Below, one piece after another: positions 42,091 to 49,953 of a stretch of 64,000 nucleotides of DNA (the stretch's first letter is position 1; each line of letters opens with the position of its first letter). Under the pieces are notes generated by a model, which was not told the DNA's origin, did not search any database, and saw nothing but the letters and a program-made list of their open reading frames with translations. This DNA is from CAWCGU01 sp963795195 (GTDB lineage: Bacteria > Actinomycetota > Thermoleophilia > Solirubrobacterales > 70-9), in assembly GCA_963795195.1 (NCBI GenBank), contig CAWCGU010000006.1, forward strand, positions 2,108,001 through 2,172,000, in the 5' to 3' direction. Position numbers and translations under genes: made by a program.

Positions 42091-43974
42091 ATGAACACTT
42101 CTTCTCAGCTCCTCACGCTGGCACAGTCGGCTCCTTCGGCCGCGGGAGCGGCCATCGGCCAGGTGATCATCGCCACGATCGTCATCTCCGGCGTGCTCGG
42201 GGTCATCGCTGCGCTTCTGCTTCGGCATCGCGCCGGTAAGCCCACCCCGCTCACCTGGGCTGCGGATACGGCCGCCAGCATCAGCGGGCTTCCCCACTGG
42301 GTGGCGCTGCCGTCGCTGATCGTCGCGATCTCGCTTCTTTCAGCCGTCTTCGGCGTCTACTGGGACGTCTCGCTGCACATCGACAACGGTCGCGACGACG
42401 GTCCGCTCGCCAACCTTGCCCACTACCCGATCCTCTTCGGGCTGGTCGGGCTTCTCGCCGCCGGATGGCTGGCGATGGCACTTCCCAAGCCCGGTGAGCG
42501 CCCAGGTCCCGCGGCGGTCAAGATCGCTCCCGGCTGGTACGCGCCCGTCGGCGGCATCGTGATCGCCGTCTCTGCCGCCTTCGGTCTCGCGGCGTTCCCC
42601 CTCGACGACGTCTGGCACCGCCTCTTCGGCCAGGACGTGACGCTCTGGGGGCCGACCCACCTGATGATGATTGGCGGCGCCGTGACCACGCTGATCGGCC
42701 AGGCGCTGCTGCTGACCGAAGCCTCCCGCTCGGGTTCCGGCGAAGGGTCGGGTCCGATCGTGAAGATCTTCGTCTGGTCGCGCCGCATCGCGCTCGGCGG
42801 CGCCCTGCTGCTCGCCGTCGACGTATTCGCGATGGAGTTCAACTACGGCATCCCGCAGTTCGCCGCGATCTTCCATCCCGCCCTGCTCGCGTTCGGCGCC
42901 GCGATCGGCCTCGTCGCGGTTCGCTACTGGGCGGGTCCGGGCGCGGCCTTGGCCGCAACCGCCTTCTTCCTGGTCGTGCGCTGGGTTCTCGTCCTGCTGG
43001 TCGGCCCGATCTTCGACCAGTCGGTTCCGGCGGTGCCGCTCTTCATCGCCGAAGCTGTCTGCGTCGAGCTGGTAGCGATCGCGGTGATAGGCAAGCGCTC
43101 GGTGCTGACGTTCGGTCTGATCAGCGGCATCGGAATCGGCACCTTCGGGTTCGCGGCTCAGTACGCCTACTCGCAGTTTGCGATGCCGCTTCCCTGGCAG
43201 GACAACATGCTGCCCGAGGGCCTGATCATCGCCCTCGTCGCGGGTCTCGCCGGCGGAGTGCTCGGCGCCCTGCTCGCCGCCGGCCTCAAGGCCCAGCTTC
43301 CAGGTCGCACCGCCACGCGCGTCGCCGCGCTTGCGTCGGTGCTGGGGATGCTGGCGATCGGCGCCTACGGCCTCTCGGTGTCGACGCCACAGGGCAACGT
43401 TGCAGTGACTCTCGACGAGACCTCGTCCAACCCCCGCCAGGCATTCGTCGAGGCCCGTTTCGACGATCCGGACCTGGCGGCGGGCAACGACTGGACCCAG
43501 GTGACATCGTGGCAGGGCGGGGGTCTGGTGGTCAATCGGATGGAGGAGGTCTCCCCGGGCGTCTGGCGCACCACCGAGCCGATCCCGATCGACGGGAACT
43601 GGAAGGCCGCGATCCGGATCGCCGACGGCACCGAGATGGCCGGCATGCCGATCTTCCTGCCTGAGGACCCGGCCATCCCGGCTCCGGAGGTCGCCGCGCC
43701 GGCGAGCTTCACACGAGAACTGACCGGGGAGAAGCAGATCCTTCAGCGCGAGGCCAAGGACGATGTCTCGAGCGTGCTCTGGACCGCCGCCTCGCTCGGG
43801 GTGCTGTTCTTCTATCTCGGCTTCCTCGCCATCCTCGCCTGGGGCGTGGGCCGGGTGGCGCGCAGCCTGGCCGGTAATTCGGATGCGCCCGGCGCGGGCC
43901 CCACGGTGACTTCGGCACCACGGCCTCGCTCGGAGCGACCTGTCGGACGCCCCGCCGCATTGGGCGCCGAATAG
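42091..43974 (+). CDS. Polytopic membrane protein with extracytoplasmic beta-sandwich-like segment, unknown function
   Basis: 627 aa. About twelve membrane spans occur between residues 20 and 430, then a soluble segment (about 435-565) and a final span near 572-592, followed by a Pro/Arg-rich tail. Candidate metal- or heme-binding His residues lie in LHIDNGRDDGPLANLAHYPILFG, LDDVWHRLFGQDVTLWGPTHLMMIGG and FHPALLAFG. The soluble segment contains EEVSPGVWRTTEPIPIDGNWKAAIRIADG, which resembles FixH/YtkA-type domains linked to copper and cytochrome oxidase assembly. I do not recognise a named family for the whole protein. Divergent MerR gene upstream; a cyclase gene begins 17 nt downstream. Confidence 0.6.
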   Translation: MNTSSQLLTLAQSAPSAAGAAIGQVIIATIVISGVLGVIAALLLRHRAGKPTPLTWAADTAASISGLPHWVALPSLIVAISLLSAVFGVYWDVSLHIDNGRDDGPLANLAHYPILFGLVGLLAAGWLAMALPKPGERPGPAAVKIAPGWYAPVGGIVIAVSAAFGLAAFPLDDVWHRLFGQDVTLWGPTHLMMIGGAVTTLIGQALLLTEASRSGSGEGSGPIVKIFVWSRRIALGGALLLAVDVFAMEFNYGIPQFAAIFHPALLAFGAAIGLVAVRYWAGPGAALAATAFFLVVRWVLVLLVGPIFDQSVPAVPLFIAEAVCVELVAIAVIGKRSVLTFGLISGIGIGTFGFAAQYAYSQFAMPLPWQDNMLPEGLIIALVAGLAGGVLGALLAAGLKAQLPGRTATRVAALASVLGMLAIGAYGLSVSTPQGNVAVTLDETSSNPRQAFVEARFDDPDLAAGNDWTQVTSWQGGGLVVNRMEEVSPGVWRTTEPIPIDGNWKAAIRIADGTEMAGMPIFLPEDPAIPAPEVAAPASFTRELTGEKQILQREAKDDVSSVLWTAASLGVLFFYLGFLAILAWGVGRVARSLAGNSDAPGAGPTVTSAPRPRSERPVGRPAALGAE

Positions 43975-43991
43975 TCTGTGGCGCGGGTCCG

Positions 43992-44840
43992 TTGACCACC
44001 ACGGCAATCACGGCCGCCCGATCCCAGCCAGTGACGGAATCAGAACCGGAAGAGACCCCGGACGGCCACGGCGAATCCGCGGGCCTGCCGCGCCTACCCA
44101 GCTCGCCGCAGAAGCGGGAGCGCCTGGCCGGGGTCCTGAAGCGCTTCAGGAAGGTGCTGCCCGGAGACGAACGATTTGGTGACCCGCTTTCCACCGCCGG
44201 TGAGAGTCAGGCCAGCGTGATCGGCCGTCACTTCGCCGAAGCCACCAAGGAGAGGCCCACGTTGCTGCGGGAGGCCGGCCTCAGCGCCCTGCAGGTTTTC
44301 GACGCGCTCACGCGGGAAAGCGATGCCCGCCTCGGTGAGCAGGACCTGGCCATCGTCTTCACGGACCTCGTCAGCTTCTCGAAGTGGGCGCTCGAGGCTG
44401 GCGATGGCCCGGCGCTGGCGCTGCTGCGCGACGTCGGAGAGGCCATTGAGCCGCCCGTGCTTGAAAACGGCGGGACGGTCGTGAAGCGGCTCGGGGACGG
44501 GATGATGGCCGTCTTCGATGACCCTCAGCGTGGTCTCGCGGCAATTTTCGAGGCGCGGGAGCGTGTTGACCGGGTCCACGCACCCGGCTACAGGCCGCTG
44601 CTTCGGGCAGGCATGCATTACGGGCGTCCCAAGCGGCTCAGTGGCGACGTCTTCGGCGTGGATGTCAACGCGGCCGCCCGCGTGACTGAACACGCTCGTG
44701 GCAACGAACTTCTGGTCTCCGACGCCGCGCTCGCCGAACTCGATCGAAGCGTGCTGAAGGTCCGGCGCAAGTGGCTCTTCCGCGCCAAGGGAGTACCGAA
44801 CGAGATGACCATCTACTCAGTCAGAAAGGCCTATTCGTGA
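43992..44840 (+). CDS. Class III adenylate/guanylate cyclase
   Basis: 282 aa from TTG 43992. The catalytic domain (about residues 115-275) has the metal-binding Asp in AIVFTDLVSFSKW, the second Asp in VVKRLGDGMMAVFDD, and GVDVNAAARVTEHARGNELLVSDAAL, which contains the transition-state Asn and Arg of class III cyclases. The N-terminal 110 residues are helical and basic, with no membrane span, so the enzyme is cytosolic. ATP or GTP specificity is not certain; the substrate-specifying positions would need alignment. The stop overlaps the start of the next gene (GTGA), suggesting that the two products are made together. Confidence 0.88.
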   Translation: MTTTAITAARSQPVTESEPEETPDGHGESAGLPRLPSSPQKRERLAGVLKRFRKVLPGDERFGDPLSTAGESQASVIGRHFAEATKERPTLLREAGLSALQVFDALTRESDARLGEQDLAIVFTDLVSFSKWALEAGDGPALALLRDVGEAIEPPVLENGGTVVKRLGDGMMAVFDDPQRGLAAIFEARERVDRVHAPGYRPLLRAGMHYGRPKRLSGDVFGVDVNAAARVTEHARGNELLVSDAALAELDRSVLKVRRKWLFRAKGVPNEMTIYSVRKAYS

Positions 44841-45313
44841 TCAACGCCGACGCCGATCTCGCAATCGGTGAGAATACGTGGGTGCCGCAGGAACCACAGC
44901 CTGATGGGAAGGCGCTGCTCGAAGTGGTGGCAGCGCCGCTCCTTTTCGTGCCGCGGCTGTTCTTGGGCGCGATCCGTGACATCCGCTCGATCGCCGAAGC
45001 CACCCGCACGATCACCTCGCTCGCCGACTACCTGGAGGCGATCGAGAGTCGCGTCACCTCGATGGACGACGAGGTTCGCCAGATGCGCCAGGGCGTGGAC
45101 CGCCTCCACCCAGAGGTCGCCGCCATGCGTGAGTCGGTCGAACCCCTCGAGGGTCACCTCCGAGGCGTGAGCTCGCTAGCTCGCCTCGCCTCACGACTGC
45201 CCGGCGGAGGAGGCCGCGCCGCACGGAAGGGGTCAACCCCCGATGTGGAGCTCGTCGAAGGAGACCTGGATCTCGATCCCGCGCTGCCGGTCGAAGAGGC
45301 GGGCACCGGCTGA
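44837..45313 (+). CDS. Small helical protein translationally coupled to the cyclase
   Basis: 158 aa from GTG 44837, overlapping the cyclase stop by 4 nt. The first 35 residues are acidic and Pro-containing, then a hydrophobic-amphipathic stretch LLEVVAAPLLFVPRLFLGAIRDI, then a coiled coil ADYLEAIESRVTSMDDEVRQMRQGVDRLHPEVAAMRESVEPLEGHLRGV, a Gly/Arg linker and an acidic tail. I do not recognise a family. The amphipathic segment may bind a membrane or partner. Coupling to the cyclase suggests a subunit or scaffold for it, which is inference. Confidence 0.65.
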   Translation: MINADADLAIGENTWVPQEPQPDGKALLEVVAAPLLFVPRLFLGAIRDIRSIAEATRTITSLADYLEAIESRVTSMDDEVRQMRQGVDRLHPEVAAMRESVEPLEGHLRGVSSLARLASRLPGGGGRAARKGSTPDVELVEGDLDLDPALPVEEAGTG

Positions 45314-45344
45314 CCGCAGGCTGGGCCGGAGCGGGGCCCCAACC

Positions 45345-47567
45345 TCAGCTCGGCAGAATCCGGATCGCCAGCATTGCGATGTCGTCCTGCGGGCGGCCGG
45401 CATCTGAGAAGGCGACGACCTCTTCCTCCAGGCGTGCCAGCAGTTGGTCCACCGGGAACGCGGACCACTTGCGCGCCAGGTCGATCAGACGCGTCTCGCC
45501 GAACAGTTCGCCGTCGGCGCGCGCTTCGGTGACCCCGTCTGTGAAAAGCAGCATCGTGTCGCCCGGCTCGAGCTTGATGTCGGTCTGCTCGAAACTGGCT
45601 CGATTCGTGATCCCGAGCAGGGGGCCGGTCCTCGGCAGGCGCTCGACCGCGCCGGTTGCGCGCAACAGCAGCGGCTCGGGGTGGCCGCCGGTCGCCGTGG
45701 TCGCGTGGACGCTGCCGTTCCCCGGTTCGACGTGATCGATGCTGGCGCAGACGAGCGTGCAGAAGGTGGTCCCGTGGGTCTCGTTGTAGATCGCCCGGTC
45801 GACCTGGGCCAGCGTCTTGGCCGGCCCCTCGAACTCGGCGCTGGCTCTGAGCGTGTGTCGCACGAGACCGGTCAGCGCCGCCGCTTCAGCTCCCTTGCCG
45901 CAGACGTCGCCGACCGCGGCGATCCAACGGCCCGATCCGTCGAAGAAGTCGTAGAAGTCACCGCCGACCTCCGTGCCCTCGCGACCGGCCCGATGTCGAG
46001 CGGCGACCTCCATCTGCTCCGGGTTGGGCAGGTGCCGCGGCAGCAGCGCACGCTGAAGCGTCTGCGCGATGTTCAGCTGCTCCTCGTACAGACGGGCGTT
46101 GTCGAGAGCAAGGGCAGCGCGATCGGCGATCTCCGCGGCCAGCGTCGCGTCCTCCTCGGTGAATCGTGGCCGCGACGAAGCCTTCGTCGTATAGAGGGTC
46201 AGCACTCCGAGGCTGCGCGAGCGCGCCCGCAGTGGTGCGACGATCATCGACTCGCTGCCGAGTCCCCGGCGGGCCTGGAATTCGTCCTCGTCCACGCTCA
46301 TCGAGCGCATGGTCGGGTCATCGACTTCGGGCACCAGCGTGACCGCGCCCCCCGTCGTGGCCTCACGCAGGCGCTCGCCGGCCTGAAGGTTGCGGAGGAT
46401 GCGCTCCGCCTGCGGATCCACAGCGCTAACGCCGACCCGGTGCAGGCCCGTCTCCTCGAGCAGGTCGACCGAGCAGAGATCGGCAAGTCCCGGCACGATC
46501 GTGCGTGCAAACTCGTCCAGGCGCCCTTCGATGCTAGCCGTGCGCTCGAGTGCGTCTCCAACGCGAACCAGCATCGACTCCCTTGCCGCCGTTCGCTCGG
46601 CCTCTGCGCGGCTCGCCTCCAGCATGCGCTCCCGCCGCGTTGCCGCCGTCAGCAGGACGGCGATCAGCATCGCCAGCGAGAGGCCTGCCGCAGCGATGGC
46701 CACAGCCGACACCTCTGATGGCCCGGTTAGGCCGCCGATCGAGACGATCCACGGCCGCCCCGCGACGCCAACCGGAGCAGACGCGTCGTCTGCCTGGTCT
46801 CCATCGAGATCGACAAGCGGCGTGCCCTCGTCCTCGATCTCGAGCTTTGTGCCCGGCTGCAGGGCGGTCCCGAGCTCGCGGGTCAGCCGGTCCGCCGCGA
46901 TCGAGACGCTGATCACGCCGGCCAGGCTCTTGCGACGGCCTGGACGTGTGCCGATCGGCCTTCCCTGCTGGTAGACGGGTCGGACCACCACCACGCCCTC
47001 CACGGCGGAACCGAGCATCGGCATCGGGATGCTCGCTGACGGAGCTGCGTTGTCACGGGCGCGCTGCGCCGGCCCGACAAGCTCCGGCATCGAGAGGATG
47101 TCCAGCCCGAGGGAGGTGCGGCGGCGCAGGCTGCCCTCCATGAGCCGGACGGGCAGGTGGAGGGCCTGGCGCGGAGCCGGCTCGATTCCCCCTTCGGGAT
47201 CGGGTGAGACGATCGGGCCCGCGCTTTCCTCGAAGGTGGTCCTGCGCTTGGCGGTGATCAGGGGATGCCAGGCGATGGCGACAAATCCCTCTTGGCGGAT
47301 GGCACGGCGCGCGAACAGCCGGAACCCGCGACGTCGCAGGCCGCCCGAGTCCTTGATCAATCCCGAGGTGCCGACGGTCTTGGCCAGCATCGAGTCGAAG
47401 GCGAGGCGTACGGAAGCGGCGGCCTCACGGGCCTCGGCTTGATGGCGCTCGGCGACCCGGTCGCGTTCGGACTCCCACGCCCCCTCCGCGGCGATGCCCG
47501 TTGCAACGATCAGAGCGGCGATTACCACCGCGGCAAGTAAGCGCGGTCCACTCATGCCATGACCCAT
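45345..47567 (-). CDS. CHASE-GAF-SpoIIE (PP2C) membrane phosphatase
   Basis: 740 aa. An N-terminal membrane helix (LLAAVVIAALIVATGIAA) and a second near residues 290-312 flank an extracytoplasmic CHASE-type domain (GFVAIAWHPLITAKRRTTFE, VVVVRPVYQQG). A GAF domain follows (about 335-490, LCSVDLLEETGLHRV to AALALDNARL). The SpoIIE/PP2C phosphatase (about 500-740) has EVGGDFYDFFDGSGRWIAAVGDVCGKGAEAAALTGLVRHTLR, GHPEPLLLR, LLLFTDGVTEARADGELFG and GRPQDDIAMLAIRI, with the metal-binding Asp residues. Such proteins dephosphorylate STAS anti-anti-sigma factors; a STAS gene lies 1.6 kb away. Divergent from the ligase gene. Confidence 0.92.
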   Translation of the reverse strand: MGHGMSGPRLLAAVVIAALIVATGIAAEGAWESERDRVAERHQAEAREAAASVRLAFDSMLAKTVGTSGLIKDSGGLRRRGFRLFARRAIRQEGFVAIAWHPLITAKRRTTFEESAGPIVSPDPEGGIEPAPRQALHLPVRLMEGSLRRRTSLGLDILSMPELVGPAQRARDNAAPSASIPMPMLGSAVEGVVVVRPVYQQGRPIGTRPGRRKSLAGVISVSIAADRLTRELGTALQPGTKLEIEDEGTPLVDLDGDQADDASAPVGVAGRPWIVSIGGLTGPSEVSAVAIAAAGLSLAMLIAVLLTAATRRERMLEASRAEAERTAARESMLVRVGDALERTASIEGRLDEFARTIVPGLADLCSVDLLEETGLHRVGVSAVDPQAERILRNLQAGERLREATTGGAVTLVPEVDDPTMRSMSVDEDEFQARRGLGSESMIVAPLRARSRSLGVLTLYTTKASSRPRFTEEDATLAAEIADRAALALDNARLYEEQLNIAQTLQRALLPRHLPNPEQMEVAARHRAGREGTEVGGDFYDFFDGSGRWIAAVGDVCGKGAEAAALTGLVRHTLRASAEFEGPAKTLAQVDRAIYNETHGTTFCTLVCASIDHVEPGNGSVHATTATGGHPEPLLLRATGAVERLPRTGPLLGITNRASFEQTDIKLEPGDTMLLFTDGVTEARADGELFGETRLIDLARKWSAFPVDQLLARLEEEVVAFSDAGRPQDDIAMLAIRILPS

Positions 47568-47626
47568 TCAAGCACCGTCGCGCCGGCCGCGGAGCGACCC
47601 GCGGCATCGGCCTATCATCGAGGCCG

Positions 47627-49087
47627 ATGGGCTCCCCGTCAAACGAGCCTCTTCGCGAGTACCGTCGCAAGCGCTCGTTCGAGCGCACGCCGGAGCCCGA
47701 CGGGGCGGCGGAACCGCGGCAGGTGGATGGGCTTCGTTTCGTGATCCAGGAGCACCACGCGCGCCGTCTGCACTGGGATCTGCGCTTGGAGCGCGATGGC
47801 GTCCTTTTCTCATGGGCGGTACCGAAGGGCCTGCCCCCCGCCCCGGGTGAGAACCGGCTCGCCGTTCGCACCGAGGATCACCCGCTCTCCTACCTCGACT
47901 TCAAGGGCACGATCCCCGAGGGCGAGTACGGGGCCGGGGAGATGGCGATCTGGGACCGGGGTGTCTACGCCGAGCAGAAGTGGACGGACGATAAGGTCGA
48001 AGTCGCCCTGCTCGGGGAGCGGGTGAGGGGCCTTTACGCCCTCTTCCGAACGGATGGCAACCGCTGGATGATTCACCGCATGGACCCTCCCCTCGACGCG
48101 GATTGGGTGCCGATGCCCGAGCGGATCGAGCCGATGAAGGCGAGCCTGGCGCCGCTGCCGCGTAACGACGCCGACTACGGCTTTGAGATCAAATGGGACG
48201 GGGTAAGAGCGATCTGCTTCGCCAGGGGCGGGACGATCCGGCTGCAGAGCCGGACGATGCGCGAGATCACCCAGCAGTACCCTGAGATCGCCCCGCTCGG
48301 TCGCGCGCTCGGCTCGCGGGAGGCGGTGCTGGACGGCGAGATCGTGTCCTTCGACGATGCAGGGCACCCCAGTTTCCAGCGGCTGCAGCGCCGTATGCAC
48401 ATCTCCTCTCAAGCGGCCGCACGGCGCCTCGCGTCCGAGATCCCCGTGACCTACGTCGCCTTCGACCTTCTCTACCTCGACGGCGAGTCCCTCGAGGACC
48501 ATCCCTACGAGGCCCGCCGCGAGCAACTCGAGTCGCTCGGCCTCGATGGCGACAGCTGGCGGGTCCCCGCCTACCATCGTGGCGACGGGGAGGCGATGCT
48601 CGCGGCCAGCCGGGAACAGGAGCTCGAGGGGGTCGTCGCAAAGCGTCTCGGGAGCTCCTACGTGCAGGGCAGGCGGGGTCGCGACTGGCTGAAGATCAAG
48701 AACCTGCAGAGCCAGGAGTTCCTGATCGGCGGCTACAAGCCAGGCCAGGGCCGGCGTCAGGGGGAGTTCGGGTCACTGTTGCTCGGCTATTGGGAGCTCG
48801 ACGACCAACAGCCGGTCCTGCGCTTCGCGGGGGCCGTCGGAACCGGTTTCAGCGATCGCGACCTCGCCATGCTGCGGACCATGCTCGAGCCGCTGGCGCG
48901 GGCAGACAGCCCGTTCAGCGGCAGGCAGCCGCCCAAGCAGTCGGTTTTCACGGAACCCGAACTCATCGCCGCGGTCGCGTTCAGCGAATGGACCGACGCC
49001 GGGACGCTGCGAGCCCCGGTCTATCTGGGCCTGCGTGATGACATTCCGGCGGCCGAGGTGGTCCGTGAGTCCGCGAATCGTGCCTGA
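47627..49087 (+). CDS. LigD-like protein: 3'-phosphoesterase plus ATP-dependent DNA ligase
   Basis: 486 aa from ATG 47627; the earlier in-frame start at 47501 would overlap the divergent phosphatase start. The phosphoesterase module (about residues 25-165) has FVIQEHHARRLHWDLRLERDGVLFSWAVPKGLP and HPLSYLDFKGTIPEGEYGAGEMAIWDRG. The ligase module has the adenylated Lys in EIKWDGVRAI, then SRTMREITQQYPEI, VLDGEIVSFD, YVAFDLLYLDG, ELEGVVAKRLGSSY and DWLKIKN. The primase/polymerase module of full-length LigD is absent. In non-homologous end joining this protein would process 3' ends and seal breaks, usually with Ku, which is not in the window. Confidence 0.9.
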   Translation: MGSPSNEPLREYRRKRSFERTPEPDGAAEPRQVDGLRFVIQEHHARRLHWDLRLERDGVLFSWAVPKGLPPAPGENRLAVRTEDHPLSYLDFKGTIPEGEYGAGEMAIWDRGVYAEQKWTDDKVEVALLGERVRGLYALFRTDGNRWMIHRMDPPLDADWVPMPERIEPMKASLAPLPRNDADYGFEIKWDGVRAICFARGGTIRLQSRTMREITQQYPEIAPLGRALGSREAVLDGEIVSFDDAGHPSFQRLQRRMHISSQAAARRLASEIPVTYVAFDLLYLDGESLEDHPYEARREQLESLGLDGDSWRVPAYHRGDGEAMLAASREQELEGVVAKRLGSSYVQGRRGRDWLKIKNLQSQEFLIGGYKPGQGRRQGEFGSLLLGYWELDDQQPVLRFAGAVGTGFSDRDLAMLRTMLEPLARADSPFSGRQPPKQSVFTEPELIAAVAFSEWTDAGTLRAPVYLGLRDDIPAAEVVRESANRA

Positions 49088-49124
49088 ATCGGGGTTCGAA
49101 CCCGAGATTTGGCAGACTGGAGGC

Positions 49125-49466
49125 GTGGCGGACGGATTCGCGATCGAGATCGCCAGGGAAAATGGCGCCGTGCTCGTAAGAGCTCGCGGCGAGTTCGACC
49201 TTGCGGCTGTGGAGTCAGCAGAGCGTGAGATCAGCGCGGCCGAGCAGGATGGCCCCTCGACGATCATCTTCGACCTGGGCGCCGTCACGTTCGTGGATTC
49301 CTCTGGACTCCGCGTCTTGCTCGGCGCGGCCGAGCGGGCGCGCACCTCAGGCCGGCGCTTTCTTGCCGCCAGGCCGACGGGCCAAGTGGACCGGCTGTTG
49401 GAGATGACCGGCTGCAAGACGATGCTCGAAGTCGCGGCTGAGCTCCCCGAGCCGTTCGATTCGTAA
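49125..49466 (+). CDS. STAS-domain anti-sigma factor antagonist
   Basis: 113 aa from GTG 49125. The STAS fold is recognisable: VLVRARGEFDLAAVESAEREISAAE, then TIIFDLGAVTFVDSSGLRVLLGAAERART, where the Ser in VDSSGLR is the usual phosphorylation site, and VDRLLEMTGCKTMLEVAAE. Unphosphorylated STAS proteins bind anti-sigma kinases and free the sigma factor. The SpoIIE phosphatase at 45345-47567 and the sigma/anti-sigma pair at 62946-64000 could be partners, though this is not shown. A start at GTG 49080 is also possible and would overlap the ligase stop. Confidence 0.88.
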   Translation: MADGFAIEIARENGAVLVRARGEFDLAAVESAEREISAAEQDGPSTIIFDLGAVTFVDSSGLRVLLGAAERARTSGRRFLAARPTGQVDRLLEMTGCKTMLEVAAELPEPFDS

Positions 49467-49467
49467 C

Positions 49468-49953
49468 TCAGTGTTGGCTGGGCTGCCCGCCCAGCAGCGC
49501 AAGAGCGTGCGGCAAGGCGCCGGCGATCGCCGCTCCAGCCTGCTCGATGCTGCGCGGGCTGCCTGGGAAGTTGATGATCAGGCTGGATCCGCGTATTCCC
49601 GCCACCGCCCGCGAGAGTGGCCAGTGCGGAGTGTGCTTTCGGCTCGCCAGGCGCATCGCCTCGGCGATGCCCGGCGCCTCTCGCTCGATCACCGCCCGTG
49701 TTGCCTCCGGTGTTCGATCGCTGGGTGAAAACCCGGTCCCCCCGCTGGTCAGGACCAGGCTGCAACCCTCGTCGTCGCAGAGCCGGCGAAGGCAGTCAGC
49801 GATTGCCTGCTCGTCGTCGGCCAGCAGTTCGCGCGTGGTCAGCTCGAGCCCGAGCTCGCCGATCAGCCCCTCGAGCGCCGGCCCGCTGCGGTCCTCGCCG
49901 GCGTCCGGATCCGTCGCCCGCGAGGTGGAGATGGTGACGATCGCGGCCTTCAC
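49468..49953 (-). CDS. Molybdenum cofactor biosynthesis protein MoaB/MogA family
   Basis: 161 aa. The fold shows AAIVTISTSRATDPDAGEDRSGPALEGLIGELG at the N-terminus, CSLVLTSGGTGFSPSDRTPEATRAVIEREAPGIAEAMR as the MPT-adenylyl transferase signature (TSGGTG...RTPE), and SSLIINFPGSPRSIEQ near the end. MoaB/MogA adenylates molybdopterin before metal insertion by MoeA. Its ATG overlaps the stop of the moaDEC fusion gene (ATGA at 49950-49953), so the two are translationally coupled, with this gene downstream. Whether it is MogA or the MoaB subtype cannot be told without alignment. Confidence 0.9.
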   Translation of the reverse strand: MKAAIVTISTSRATDPDAGEDRSGPALEGLIGELGLELTTRELLADDEQAIADCLRRLCDDEGCSLVLTSGGTGFSPSDRTPEATRAVIEREAPGIAEAMRLASRKHTPHWPLSRAVAGIRGSSLIINFPGSPRSIEQAGAAIAGALPHALALLGGQPSQH

